A stretch of 58,225 nucleotides of DNA from assembly GCA_025454405.1 (NCBI GenBank), contig JALOON010000081.1:1-58225 (forward strand), in the 5' to 3' direction. Under the pieces are notes generated by a model. It saw only the letters and a list, made by a program, of their open reading frames with translations, did no database searches and was not told the DNA's origin. This document shows positions 8,352-17,328 of this stretch, in pieces. The DNA is from Oscillatoriaceae cyanobacterium Prado104 (lineage in GTDB: Bacteria; Cyanobacteriota; Cyanobacteriia; Cyanobacteriales; Microcoleaceae). Both the position numbers and the translations under genes were made by a program. The number at the start of each line of letters is the position of its first letter. Within the stretch, counting starts at the first letter, position 1.

Positions 8352-8888
8352 ATGAGTTATTCAAGCGAACACGATCCAATTTTAGCATTTTATCTCGGTC
8401 AACAGCCAAATTCGCAAGGTCGGGCGATCGAGGATATTTGGTCGTGGAATTGCGAGAATCTGGAATCGGTACACAATTACATTCAATGGCTGTTTCCACT
8501 CAGGGAAAAAAGCCGCTTTAATACCAACGCTCCTACTTTGAGCGATCGAGCGATTCAAGCTTTTAGAACCAGCGATGAGTTAAGAAATCGCTTAGCCAAG
8601 TCTTTAAAAATCATGCTGGCATTTTACGGGCTGGAATGCCTCGAAGGGCAAGACGGAAAAATTGTCATTGTTAAATCTGGGGAATATTTGTCAAGAAGTC
8701 GAGAGTGGCTTGAAAGATTCAATCACAATTACCTGCGCCTGACTAGGATTCTGACAAGTTTGAGAATTTTGGGATTGGAAAATTATGCTGTAGCTCTTTT
8801 CAGATGTTTGGATGAGATCTATAAGGAAAATCAAGAAAATATTGGCGGGGAAACTTATAGTTATTGGAAAAATGCTGTTAATAGTTGA
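8352..8888 (+). CDS. Opioid growth factor receptor (OGFr) N-terminal-domain-like protein
   Basis: The protein has 178 residues and is soluble and mostly helical. The segment AIEDIWSWNCENLESVHNYI followed by QWLFPLREKSRFN is the hallmark of the OGFr conserved region (PF04664), known from animals and also found in bacteria. In the family the pattern is roughly D-IW-W----LE--HDYIQWLFP. The bacterial function is unknown. No signal peptide or membrane segment is seen. It stands alone between repeats, with no good ribosome binding site before the ATG. Confidence 0.82.
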   Translation: MSYSSEHDPILAFYLGQQPNSQGRAIEDIWSWNCENLESVHNYIQWLFPLREKSRFNTNAPTLSDRAIQAFRTSDELRNRLAKSLKIMLAFYGLECLEGQDGKIVIVKSGEYLSRSREWLERFNHNYLRLTRILTSLRILGLENYAVALFRCLDEIYKENQENIGGETYSYWKNAVNS

Positions 8889-9117
8889 CAGTTGTTCGGG
8901 AGTTTTGAGTTTTGAGTTTTGAGTTTTGAGTTGAAGAAAAGTTTTGAGTTGTTCGGGAGTAGGGGCGAAGCGTAGCGGAGGGGGTGCCCCCGTGCCCGCC
9001 CAGGATTTTGAGTTTTGAGTTAAAGACAGTTCTTAATTCAAAACTCAAAACTTAAAACTCAGAACTTCCCCCCTCCCCCCCTCCCCTTTTTTTCGACTGT
9101 TTGAACCTTTTTCGCGC
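8889..9117. repeat. Heptanucleotide (TTTTGAG)n repeats in both orientations
   Basis: TTTTGAG runs at 8901-8932 and near 9006-9020. The reverse complement (CTCAAAA) follows at 9040-9062, so the two blocks can pair. A C-rich tract (9066-9090) precedes the sigma-factor gene. Confidence 0.8.
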
Positions 9118-9695
9118 TTGTCCGGTCTAAACCCCGCAGATAACGAACTGGTGAGGGAGACTTCACAGGTGTTAGCTGTGCCAGCCAATGTTTTAACCGA
9201 CGACTGTTCCGACTCGGACTTAGTTGCTGGGTGTTTAAAGGGCGATCGTACTTGTTTTCGCTACCTTTACCAACGCTACCAACAGAAAGTCAGGTCAACT
9301 CTTTACCAACTCTGCGGGCCCTCACTTCTCGACGATTTAGTGCAAGAAGTCTTCCTGCGAGTCTGGAAAGGATTGCCCCATCTCAAGCACAAGGAAAACT
9401 TTGCTACTTGGCTTTATCGCATTACTTGGAATGTAGCATCATGGAGGATTTTATTGTCAAAGATAATACCTCTGATTTAATGAAGTTGCACTATCAAGAT
9501 TTAGTGCAGCGGGCCTTGGCACAATTGAGCTTTGAACACCGCAGCGTTTTAGTGCTGCACGATTTAGAAGATATCCCGCAAAAAGAAGTAGCTCAAATTT
9601 TGGAACTGCCGCCGGGAACTGTCAAATCTCGCGTGTTTTACGCGCGCAATGCTGTACGGCAATTTTTGCAAAAAGAGGGGGTGCGCGAACTGTGA
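9118..9695 (+). pseudogene. ECF-type sigma-70 factor, interrupted by a frameshift
   Basis: Region 2 is read in one frame from a TTG at 9118 (alternative GTG at 9151): DLVQEVFLRVWKGL and ENFATWLYRITWNVAS, then the frame runs out at 9480. Region 4 continues in another frame from about 9440 to 9695: LSFEHRSVLVLHDLEDIPQKE and ELPPGTVKSRVFYARNAVRQ. Both DNA-binding halves are otherwise well preserved. The join lies in the variable linker between them (about 9440-9455), which also looks some 10 residues short. A minus-one slip would restore the frame, but I see no slippery heptamer. A deletion or a sequence error is more likely. GTGA overlap with the next gene indicates an operon. Confidence 0.8.
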
Positions 9696-10126
9696 ATGAT
9701 GACAATAGCGACAAAAAGTTAGTTGATTTTTTGAAGCAATATCGCCCGGATATTCCCGATGCTGCACCGGATTTAGAGCAAAAATTGCTGGCGGCTTTAG
9801 ATAGAGATGGGGTCGATCGCCCCCAAATCTATCGCCAGGAAATGCCATGCAATTCGACCGAGAAAAGGTCGGGGATTCTATCGATCGCCAAATGGGTTGT
9901 CCCGCCCGCGATCGCTGCTGGTTTGCTAGTTTCTTGGACTAGCTACCGCCTGCTATTTCCCGCACCAATTAACCAGGAAGAAACCGCAAATTTAGAAGCA
10001 TTTCTCATCAATAACTGGGAAGGTGTAGCAAACTGTTCTCACGGGGAACTTGCGGGCGATCGAACGCAAACAGACTGGTTAAATCTTGCTGTTACCGCTG
10101 ACACCGAACTGCCAACCAATAACTAA
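9692..10126 (+). CDS. Putative membrane-anchored anti-sigma factor
   Basis: The protein has 144 residues and starts at a GTG that overlaps the stop of the sigma-factor gene (GTGA), so the two are translationally coupled. Residues 1-60 are charged and cytoplasm-like (DFLKQYRPDIPDAAPDLEQKLL). A single membrane segment spans about 70-88 (WVVPPAIAAGLLVSW). A short acidic tail outside the membrane follows. It has no zinc-binding HxxxCxxC motif. Position and architecture fit an anti-sigma factor; sequence alone does not prove it. The next gene, 19 bp on, encodes a Spy/CpxP-like periplasmic protein. Confidence 0.65.
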   Translation: MNDDNSDKKLVDFLKQYRPDIPDAAPDLEQKLLAALDRDGVDRPQIYRQEMPCNSTEKRSGILSIAKWVVPPAIAAGLLVSWTSYRLLFPAPINQEETANLEAFLINNWEGVANCSHGELAGDRTQTDWLNLAVTADTELPTNN

Positions 10127-10145
10127 TTTCAAAGAGGTAACTTTC

Positions 10146-10634
10146 ATGTCAATTAGCCGCATTTCTGCGATCGCTATGTTAATGTTTGCCATTGGCAGCA
10201 CGGGCGCTGCAATAGCCGTTCCCAATCCCGCACTATCGCAAACTATCGCGCAAAATCAACAGCAAAATCAACGCGGTGGCAAAGAAGGCAGGTTGTTTGA
10301 ACAACTAAATTTAACTGCCGAACAAAAGCAAAGAATGCAAGCAGTTCGCGATCGTTACAAAGACCAACTTTCCCAGCGCAGGCAAGCAGTCCGCCAAGCC
10401 AGACAAGAATTAGAAAATATGATGTCCGGCAACCAGGCAAATGCCAGCCAAATGCGCGACAAGCACCGCCAAGTTATGGCATTGCGCCAACAGTTGGAAG
10501 AGGTACAATTTGAAAGCATGATGGCAATGCGAGAAGTTCTCACAGCCGAACAGCGCAGCCGTTTGGCTCAATTAATGCAGCAGAGGCGGCAAACTGTCAG
10601 AAATCGGGTGCAAAATCGCCAACAACCGCAATAA
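10146..10634 (+). CDS. Spy/CpxP/CnrX-like periplasmic protein
   Basis: I chose the ATG at 10146, which follows AGAGG, giving 162 residues. A signal peptide covers about 1-36 (ISAIAMLMFAIGSTGAAIAV, cut near PALSQT). The mature part is Gln/Arg-rich and helical, with two LTxxQ-type motifs (LTAEQKQRM and LTAEQRSRL) that define the Spy/CpxP family. Members are periplasmic chaperones or sensors; CnrX, the metal sensor of the CnrYXH sigma/anti-sigma system, is related. Its place after a sigma and an anti-sigma gene suggests a periplasmic stress-sensing circuit. Confidence 0.87.
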   Translation: MSISRISAIAMLMFAIGSTGAAIAVPNPALSQTIAQNQQQNQRGGKEGRLFEQLNLTAEQKQRMQAVRDRYKDQLSQRRQAVRQARQELENMMSGNQANASQMRDKHRQVMALRQQLEEVQFESMMAMREVLTAEQRSRLAQLMQQRRQTVRNRVQNRQQPQ

Positions 10635-10664
10635 ACCGTTTTTATTATAATCTTTTTCAGAGAG

Positions 10665-10747
10665 ATTTGGTAATTGGTAATTGGTAGTTGGGAATTGGTA
10701 GTTGGGAATTGTGAATTGCTAATTGCTAATTGTTAATTGCTAATTAT
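10665..10747. repeat. Heptanucleotide (TAATTGG/TAATTGC)n repeat
   Basis: About eleven imperfect 7-bp units (GTAATTG, GTAGTTG, GGAATTG, CTAATTG) in the spacer after the Spy-like gene. Confidence 0.75.
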
Positions 10748-10816
10748 TTGAGATTGTACCTCATGCTTCATGAGAAAGGCTATTGGGTCATCGATCGGAC
10801 CTAATATAAAGTGTCA

Positions 10817-10847
10817 AAAATCACCGCCCTTATAGAGCGGTGATTTT
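10817..10847. terminator. Bidirectional terminator-like hairpin
   Basis: AAAATCACCGC (10817-10827) pairs perfectly with GCGGTGATTTT (10837-10847) across a 9-base loop. A-run and T-run ends make it work in both directions. It lies between the convergent Spy-like gene and the Calx-beta gene, where a shared terminator is expected. Confidence 0.8.
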
Positions 10848-10893
10848 GTCAAAAGACTCAAACTATAGGGTGTGGGGATTCCCGCTGAGTTAG

Positions 10894-13800
10894 CTAAATC
10901 CCTCTTGGATTCGAGGTAGTGCCACCCACAATCGGTTCTGTGAGTGAATCCCACCAGTTCTTGGTGTTATCGATCGCATTAAGATCGGGTAACAAACCAG
11001 CACGTAAGTTGGCAAATAAATCAGGGATAGTTAGGCTGCTAGGGCTAGCTCCCCCGCTGACAGAGTTGGTGATGAAATTGCTCGTATCGAGATTACTGTC
11101 GATCGCACTAGCCGAACGAAAATCAGTCAATGGATCGGAGACAGTGCTCGCTGCTGCTAAGGGAGCCACCGGAGGAGGAGGTGCAACATCGTTATCTGTG
11201 ATGTTCAAAACGGCGGTGCTTTGCGTTCCGATCGAGGCATTGCCTGTCGGGCTGCCCAAAGTTAAGCTGACTGTTTCGTCACCCTCTACCAAGGTATCTT
11301 CCGCGATCGGAACAAGCACGGTTTTGGGTGCAACGTCCCCAGCGGCAAAATTGACAACAATCGGAGTATTGGTGTAATCAGCAGGGGATGTTGCAGTACC
11401 GTCAGCCAAACTCACCGTCGCTGACACCGCACCCGTGCTGGCGCCCGTGCGCGTCACCCTCACGGCTGCTACCGGCGTTCCATCTTCGTTGACGGTAAAG
11501 GTAGAAGCACTAAATTGCAGGGTGCTGTCATTGTCTATGATGTTCAAAAGGGCGGTGCTTTGGGGGCCGATCGCAGCATTACCTGTCGGGCTGCCCAGAG
11601 TTAAATTGACATTTTCAGTACCCTCTGCCAAGGTATCCTCAGCGATTGGAATGGTGACGGTTTTGGGCGAGATGTCCCCAGGGCCAAAATTGACAACAAC
11701 CGGAGCATTGGTGTAATCAGCAGGGGATGTTGCAGTACCGTCGGTTGCAGTCACCGTAGCTGACACCGCACCAGCGCTGCTGCCAGTGCGAGTGACTCTC
11801 ACGGCTGCCACCGGCGTTCCATCTTCGCTGACACTAAAGGTAGGGTTGCTAAATTGCAGGAGACTGTCATTATCTACGACGTTCAAAGTGGCAGTGCTTT
11901 GCGTTCCGATCGCGGCGTTACCTGTCGGGCTGCCCAAGGTTAAGTTGACAGTTTCGGTCCCCTCGAACAAGGTATCGTTGACGAGCGGAATGATGACTGT
12001 TTTGGGTGAGACATCCCCGGTAGGAAAATTGACAACGATCGGAGCATTGTTGTAATCAGCAGGAGATGTCGCAGTACCGTCGGCCAAACTCACCGTAGCC
12101 GACACAGCGCCAGCGCTAGCACCATTGCGAGTAACTCTCACGGCTGCGATCGGCGTTCCATCTTCGCTGACACTAAAGGTAGGATTGCTAAATTGCAGGA
12201 TGCTGTCATTGTCGATGATGTTCAAAGTGGCAGTGCTTTGCGAGCCAATTGTCGCGTTGCCTGTTGGGCTGCCCAAAGTTAAGCTGAGATTTTCCGTACC
12301 CTCTAACAAGGTATCGTTGACGATCGGAATGGTGATGGTTTTGGGTGCGGTGTCCCCATTGGCAAAATTAACTGCGATCGGAGCATTGTTGAAGTCACCG
12401 GGAGCAACAGCAGTACCGTTGGCCAAGCTCACCGTGGCTGACACAGCGCCAGCGCTGCTGCCAGTGCGAGTGACTCTCACGGCTGCGATCGGCGTTCCAT
12501 CTTCGCTGACACTAAAGGTAGGATTGCTAAATTGCAGGCTGCTGTCGTTGTCTAGGATGTTCGCCGTAGCGGTGCTTTGCGTGCCAATTGTCGCATTGCC
12601 TGTCGGGTTAGCCAAGGTTAAGTTGAGAGTTTCAGTACCCTCTACCAAAGTATCGTTGACGATGGGAATGGTGACGGTTTTGGGTGCGAGATCCCCAGAG
12701 GCAAAATTGACAGTAATCGGAGTACCGGTGTAATCGCCTGGGGCAACAGCAGTACCGTCAGTCAAGTTTACCGTGGCTGAAACGGCACCAGAACTGCTAC
12801 CGGTGCGAGTAACGCTCACGGTGGTTACAGGCGTGCCATCTTCCCTGATGCTATAAGTAGGAGCGCTAAATTGCAGGCTGCTATCGTTGTCTGTGATGTT
12901 CAACGTTGCCGTGCTTTGCGTGCCAATTACCGCATTGCCTGTCGGGTTAGCCAAGGTTAAGTTGACTGTTTCGTTACCTTCCACCAAAGTATCGTTGGTA
13001 ATGGGAATCGTGACGGTTTTGGGTGCGGTGTCCCCAGCAGCAAAATTGACAACTATCGGAGTGTTGGTGTAATCATCAGGGGCTGTCGCAGTACCGTCAG
13101 TCAAGTTTACCGTGGCTGAAACCGCACCCGTGCTTGCGCCCGTGCGCGTTACCGTTACCGCTGCGATCGGCGTTCCATCTTCGTTGACGCTGTAAGTAGG
13201 GTTGCTAAATTGCAGGCTGCTGTCGTTGTCTGTGATGTTCAACGTTGCCGTGCTTTGCGTGCCGATTGTCGCATTGCCTGTCGGATTGGTCAAGCTTAAG
13301 CCGACAGTTTCAGTACCTTCTACCAAAGTATCGTTGACGATCGGAATCGTGATAATTTTGGGTACGGCGTCGCCCGCGGCAAAATTGACAGCAATCGGAG
13401 TACCGGTGTAATCGCCAGGGGCTGTCGCTGTACCGTCGGCCAAGTTTACTGTGGCTGAGACTGCGCCTGCGGTGCTACCTACGCGAGTGACTCTTACGGC
13501 TGCACTTGTCGTCCCATCTTCGTTGACGGTAAAGGTGGGGGCGCTAAATTGCAGGCTGCTATCGTTGTCGATGATGCTCAAACTAGCGGTGTTTTGCGTG
13601 CCGATGGTTGCACCACCTGTCGGGGTACCCAAACTTAAGTTAACAGTTTCGTTACCCTCTACCAAAGTATCGTTGACGATCGGAATAACTACGGTTTTAG
13701 TTGTGGTATCCCCATCAGCAAAATTAACTGCGATCGGAGTATTTGTGTAATCGCCTGGGGCAACAGCAGTACCGTCGGCCAAGCTCACCGTAGCCGATAC

Positions 13801-14793
13801 TGCGCCAGCGCTGCCACCGGTGCGCTTTACCCTGACGGCTGCTACCGGAGTCCCATCTTCTCGGACGCTGTAGGTAGCGGCAGTAAATTGCAGGATACCG
13901 GAATTGTCATTGTCGGCAATGTTCAAAGTGGCGGTGCTTTGCGTTCCCAGGGTGACGCGGCTGCTGCCGGTGGGGTTGGTCAAGCTTAAGTTGACGGTTT
14001 CAGTACCCTCTACCAAAGCATCATCGACAATGGGAATGGTGACGGTTTTGGGTGCGGTGTCCCCATCGGCAAAATTGACGGCGATCGGAGCATTGTTGTA
14101 GTCACCGGGGGCTGTCGCAGTGCCATTAGTGAGGTTGACGGTAGCTGAGGCGGTGCCGGCGCTGCTGCCAGTGCGAGTGACTGTCACTGCGGCAACCGGT
14201 GTCCCGTTTTCGTTGACGGTAAAGGTTGGAGCGCTAAACTGCAGGTTAACGGCGTCTTCTGTCCCTTGATATTCAACACTCCGCACCAGGTAGTCGGAAC
14301 TATCATCTTTGAAGGAGGTGGCGGTGTAGGCCGCGGTGGGGCTATCGTAGGCTTTGGCGGAGAACCGCAGTTCGTCAAAAGTAATGTTGCTTAGAGGATT
14401 GGCTTCGATCTTGAATTTGAAACTGCCATCGGTACGATCGCCAATTAAAGTCACTCCCTCTGCAGATACACCGATCGGTTTTGGAGCGCTCGGTGCGTTG
14501 ATGCGAGTGATAGTAAAATTGGAGGCGGGTACCAGAGTTCCATTATTAAAGATTTGCAGCAAACCAACTTCATTGCCTTGATCTCCAACTCCCGGACTGG
14601 TTTTGGGACTCAATGCACTCAGGTCGATCGTGGCGCTAGTGATGTCTTGATTATCTGCCCATTTTAGCTTCAGTGCCTGAGATTGATTTGTATTGGGGTT
14701 GTGGTTGATTTCTGCCCGAACTTTACTTGTATCTGTGAACCAACCATCGTAAGCAGATGGAACGCCAATACCGGCGCTGCTGCCGTAACTCAA
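10894..14793 (-). CDS. Calx-beta repeat surface protein, nine repeats; 5' end frameshifted
   Basis: The open frame encodes 1299 residues. A unique N-terminal domain (about 1-185) is followed by nine Calx-beta repeats of about 113 residues. Each has a VxEDGTPxAAVxVTRTG strand, a GTAxxPxDY turn, and a TVTIPIxxDTLxEGxExxxLxL calcium-site region. A Pro-rich linker and a unique C-terminal region of about 90 residues close the protein. The first codon of this frame is a TTG inside a conserved-looking stretch. A better start, ATG at 14926 (MATPINGFLGQTT), lies in another frame. The two frames overlap at about 14839-14857, so a one-base error or mutation separates them. Such proteins are extracellular adhesins or matrix proteins. 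Confidence 0.88.
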   Translation of the reverse strand: MSYGSSAGIGVPSAYDGWFTDTSKVRAEINHNPNTNQSQALKLKWADNQDITSATIDLSALSPKTSPGVGDQGNEVGLLQIFNNGTLVPASNFTITRINAPSAPKPIGVSAEGVTLIGDRTDGSFKFKIEANPLSNITFDELRFSAKAYDSPTAAYTATSFKDDSSDYLVRSVEYQGTEDAVNLQFSAPTFTVNENGTPVAAVTVTRTGSSAGTASATVNLTNGTATAPGDYNNAPIAVNFADGDTAPKTVTIPIVDDALVEGTETVNLSLTNPTGSSRVTLGTQSTATLNIADNDNSGILQFTAATYSVREDGTPVAAVRVKRTGGSAGAVSATVSLADGTAVAPGDYTNTPIAVNFADGDTTTKTVVIPIVNDTLVEGNETVNLSLGTPTGGATIGTQNTASLSIIDNDSSLQFSAPTFTVNEDGTTSAAVRVTRVGSTAGAVSATVNLADGTATAPGDYTGTPIAVNFAAGDAVPKIITIPIVNDTLVEGTETVGLSLTNPTGNATIGTQSTATLNITDNDSSLQFSNPTYSVNEDGTPIAAVTVTRTGASTGAVSATVNLTDGTATAPDDYTNTPIVVNFAAGDTAPKTVTIPITNDTLVEGNETVNLTLANPTGNAVIGTQSTATLNITDNDSSLQFSAPTYSIREDGTPVTTVSVTRTGSSSGAVSATVNLTDGTAVAPGDYTGTPITVNFASGDLAPKTVTIPIVNDTLVEGTETLNLTLANPTGNATIGTQSTATANILDNDSSLQFSNPTFSVSEDGTPIAAVRVTRTGSSAGAVSATVSLANGTAVAPGDFNNAPIAVNFANGDTAPKTITIPIVNDTLLEGTENLSLTLGSPTGNATIGSQSTATLNIIDNDSILQFSNPTFSVSEDGTPIAAVRVTRNGASAGAVSATVSLADGTATSPADYNNAPIVVNFPTGDVSPKTVIIPLVNDTLFEGTETVNLTLGSPTGNAAIGTQSTATLNVVDNDSLLQFSNPTFSVSEDGTPVAAVRVTRTGSSAGAVSATVTATDGTATSPADYTNAPVVVNFGPGDISPKTVTIPIAEDTLAEGTENVNLTLGSPTGNAAIGPQSTALLNIIDNDSTLQFSASTFTVNEDGTPVAAVRVTRTGASTGAVSATVSLADGTATSPADYTNTPIVVNFAAGDVAPKTVLVPIAEDTLVEGDETVSLTLGSPTGNASIGTQSTAVLNITDNDVAPPPPVAPLAAASTVSDPLTDFRSASAIDSNLDTSNFITNSVSGGASPSSLTIPDLFANLRAGLLPDLNAIDNTKNWWDSLTEPIVGGTTSNPRGI

Positions 14794-14926
14794 CCAACTT
14801 TTAGGGTTTTCGTTAGTGGCTAAGGTGAGGTTGATTCTTGGCGGTGGTAGGCCATTTGGTGATTAACTCGTTGATGGTGGTGTAATTAGTCGTTTGACCT
14901 AAAAAACCATTGATGGGAGTAGCCAT
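14794..14926 (-). pseudogene. Displaced 5' end of the Calx-beta gene
   Basis: From the ATG at 14926 the sequence reads MATPINGFLGQTTNYTTINE, continues to KWPTT, then meets a stop at about 14815. The downstream frame reads back from 14793 through PKSWL, NENP and RINLTLAT as far as a stop at 14863. Joining the frames between 14839 and 14857 gives one continuous N-terminus 40-45 residues longer than the open frame. Confidence 0.7.
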
Positions 14927-15715
14927 AGTTTCTGTTTGATGATGAGTAATTAAGGATTAGAAGTAACTGAAAACCCGAGATTGGGCTTTCTTGATAGTTA
15001 CCAATCTCTGCCAGAAAAATTTCGTCATAAGTACGTGCAGGTAGAGCGAGTAAAAATCCTCAGAATGCCCAAATGCTTGCGCCACAAGCATCTGAAGGAT
15101 CGATCGCCCCGATCGTCTGTTTCTTGTAACTACTTGCACCTACTTAATAGACATACCTAACTTTCACGTTCTATAACTTCGATCCGGAAAAATGTCTAAT
15201 ATTTTTTTCAGATTTCTAAACAGCGGGTTTTCCGCATTTGTAGGGAAAGATTGTCTAATTCTCGCAATATGTAGAGTTTATCTGGAATATGTAGAGTTTA
15301 TCTGGAAAATCATCACAATATCTGAATGTGCCAGTAAATCCACTTAATTAAATGCTAGATACAAATAGCTAAAAAGTTTTCAATCTGAGTATTCTTCCCG
15401 ATTCCTGATTCCCAATCCTTGATTCTTTCTATAGCAATCGCTAAGACGGTTCGGACATTGTTGCACGCGGACATTGGATCTATATTCCTAGATCTAGCAA
15501 CCGCATCCGGCGGAACCTGACAAGATCGATCGCCCGAACTCTCGCTATTATCGAGAATGGAGTGTGGGGTTTCGGGGCAGAAAAGAATGCCCGTTTCTAC
15601 CCCCTCAGCTATTAAAACAGACTCAGAAGGTCTTGAATACCTCCTAAGTCTGTAGCGCGATTGAATGTAGATGCCATTGTCAGTCACTCACCAATTTGTC
15701 GGGCAGCAAACTAAC
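14927..15715. other. Long spacer (789 bp) with a possible structured element
   Basis: No convincing gene. The 60- and 110-residue minus-strand frames have no recognisable content. The spacer holds the three-helix element at 15027-15147, listed separately. A hairpin, GAAAACCC-GAGATT-GGGCTTTC, lies near 14967-14988. A perfect 20-bp tandem duplication (AATATGTAGAGTTTATCTGG) spans 15266-15305. The last part may carry the downstream end of the ATP-grasp gene transcript. Confidence 0.45.
15027..15147. other. Candidate three-way-junction RNA or MITE-like element
   Basis: Ends 15027-15044 and 15130-15147 pair over 18 positions, with about two mismatches and one G-U. Inside are a hairpin with stem ATGCTTG/CAAGCAT (15073-15079/15085-15091), extended by CCTCAG/CTGAAGG, and a CGATCG-CCC-CGATCG hairpin (15101-15115). 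On the minus strand it lies about 100 nt upstream of the Calx-beta ATG. The function is unknown. Confidence 0.4.
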
Positions 15716-16780
15716 TTAAACTCCCACAGGTTGAGGTTTTTTCTCAGTAACAACCTTGATTACCCGTTCGGCAATTGCTTCTTGAATCCCGCGATCTAAA
15801 TCGCTGGTAAATCCAACGCAAGAGCAATTGATTTCACCCAAAACATACTTATCGTTGCCGTTTTCATCCCAATCGAGCATGAAATCAGCCGTCCAAATTA
15901 ACGGCTCTTCATATCCGCCTAATTTACCCATCACCGTCGGCAGTTTGGCGAGGAACATATCGACGAGAGTTTGCCATTTAGAAGGGTCGTCGTAGGTGTA
16001 TTTTGCACCGGAAAATAAGGTAGCAGAGAAGGCATCAGCGGAATCGTGCGGCTTCTTGTGTACCACAAAAATTGGCTTGTCGCCAACCATTAAAATCCGA
16101 ATTTCACCTTCTTTAATCCGAGGCATGAAGCGCATATCAACCAACATACCATTTTCACCCACAATGTACTGAGTGCAGAATTCCATGAACGCGCCTAATT
16201 CGTGATATTCTACGTGGTTGTCAACCGCTTCGGTGCATTTAATTTTGGTATCGAGGGGCAAGGGTTTGCCTTGTTCGTAAGGGCGTTCGTCAACAACTTC
16301 AACGCGCCAGATTCCTTCACCCGTCGAACCCCGGTTTTGTTTGAGCACCCGTTGAGTAATTGAAACCGTGGTGGGGAAGTTTTCTTTTAACGCTTCAACA
16401 GTGTAATAAGCTAAAGTGTCTTCCGGTACTAATCCGGTGTCGGTGATTTTGCACAGGGCATCTTTTGCTCCATAATTCAACATGGCATCGGGATGCGGCA
16501 TTCCCTGTACGCCTGCTGCACTTAAAGCGCGTAACAGGTCAAAATAAGTGGATTCTCCGCCGGGAATATTGCCTGGATTGATGCGGCTGACATAGGCATC
16601 TGCATTGTCGGAGACATATTTAAAAATTTCATACTTCTTGTCATCAGAATAAAAGATGACTTCAGCATTCCAGCCTTTTGCTTTCAAAGCATTAATCATT
16701 GGCATCGTATCTTTGCGGTGGCCGTCGGGACCTTTGTCGGAACCACCTTGAACTTCAAAAAAAACGATGTTCTTTTTCAT
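15716..16780 (-). CDS. Cj0069-family ATP-grasp protein (DUF6815-like)
   Basis: The protein has 354 residues and no signal peptide. It has the look of an ATP-grasp ligase: VLKQNRGSTGEGIWRV resembles the first nucleotide-binding loop and ILMVGDKPIFVVHKKP the central strands. VLGEINCSCVGF holds the usual metal-binding E-x-N of ATP-grasp enzymes. It is close to what is annotated as Cj0069 family. The reaction is unknown; relatives join an acid to an amine or thiol using ATP. It stands alone, with an AAGG about 15 nt before the ATG. Glutathione synthetase is a distant relative, but the N-terminal region does not match it. Confidence 0.82.
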   Translation of the reverse strand: MKKNIVFFEVQGGSDKGPDGHRKDTMPMINALKAKGWNAEVIFYSDDKKYEIFKYVSDNADAYVSRINPGNIPGGESTYFDLLRALSAAGVQGMPHPDAMLNYGAKDALCKITDTGLVPEDTLAYYTVEALKENFPTTVSITQRVLKQNRGSTGEGIWRVEVVDERPYEQGKPLPLDTKIKCTEAVDNHVEYHELGAFMEFCTQYIVGENGMLVDMRFMPRIKEGEIRILMVGDKPIFVVHKKPHDSADAFSATLFSGAKYTYDDPSKWQTLVDMFLAKLPTVMGKLGGYEEPLIWTADFMLDWDENGNDKYVLGEINCSCVGFTSDLDRGIQEAIAERVIKVVTEKKPQPVGV

Positions 16781-17328
16781 GAGACTCTGCTACCTTGCTA
16801 TTTTTCTTTAGAGTTTCGATGGGCGCAAAAATACACCAGATCCATTTAAACTTTTTAATTAATTATATCTTTGTATCCCTTATCACTATTTAAGATTTAT
16901 TTCCAATTTAAAGTATTTCTTTAGATTCCGTGTAGTGCTTGTCATATCTAGCTTTTTCGCTTTTTGAACCCAAAAGATCCCACCTAATCTTTGAATTTTC
17001 TTTAGCTTTCGATCGAGGAATGAAAATCCTAAGTTTTACTAGCGTTTTACCGATCCTGAATGAACTTGGCGAACTGTTACAGAATGCTGAGATCGACTAA
17101 GCTAAGTGAAAAACTGTAAAAACTTAAATTAAATAAATATTAAATAAGCCTGTTGTAGGGACGCAGCAGCGATGTGTCTGAAAATACCAGGACTTGCGCG
17201 CAGCCCCGATATGCAGTGTTTTGCCCGATCGATACCAGCATCGCCCTCAAAATTGTTGCATAATATATTAATTACAACGTGCAGTTTTGAGTTACGATCG
17301 ATACTTGACAAATGCAATATTTTTGTTG
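16781..17328. other. Divergent promoter region, AT-rich
   Basis: 548 bp between the divergent ATP-grasp and esterase genes. It is AT-rich at 16840-16920 and 17105-17150. No repeats, hairpins or known operator were found. A TAATAT box near 17263 could be a -10 for the downstream pair. Confidence 0.4.

Noticed and set aside
9440..9480. Programmed minus-one frameshift in the sigma-factor gene
   Set aside because: The direction fits, but no X-XXY-YYZ slippery heptamer or following hairpin is visible, and the linker also looks shortened.
10919..14581. Many plus-strand frames antisense to the Calx-beta gene
   Set aside because: They repeat every 339 bp with the gene's own repeats and have no independent start signals.
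14957..15139. 60-residue minus-strand frame
   Set aside because: It coincides with the structured element at 15027-15147 and lacks a ribosome site; a repeat explains it better.
15355..15687. 110-residue minus-strand frame
   Set aside because: No recognisable family, no ribosome binding site and mixed composition; not supported enough to list as a gene.
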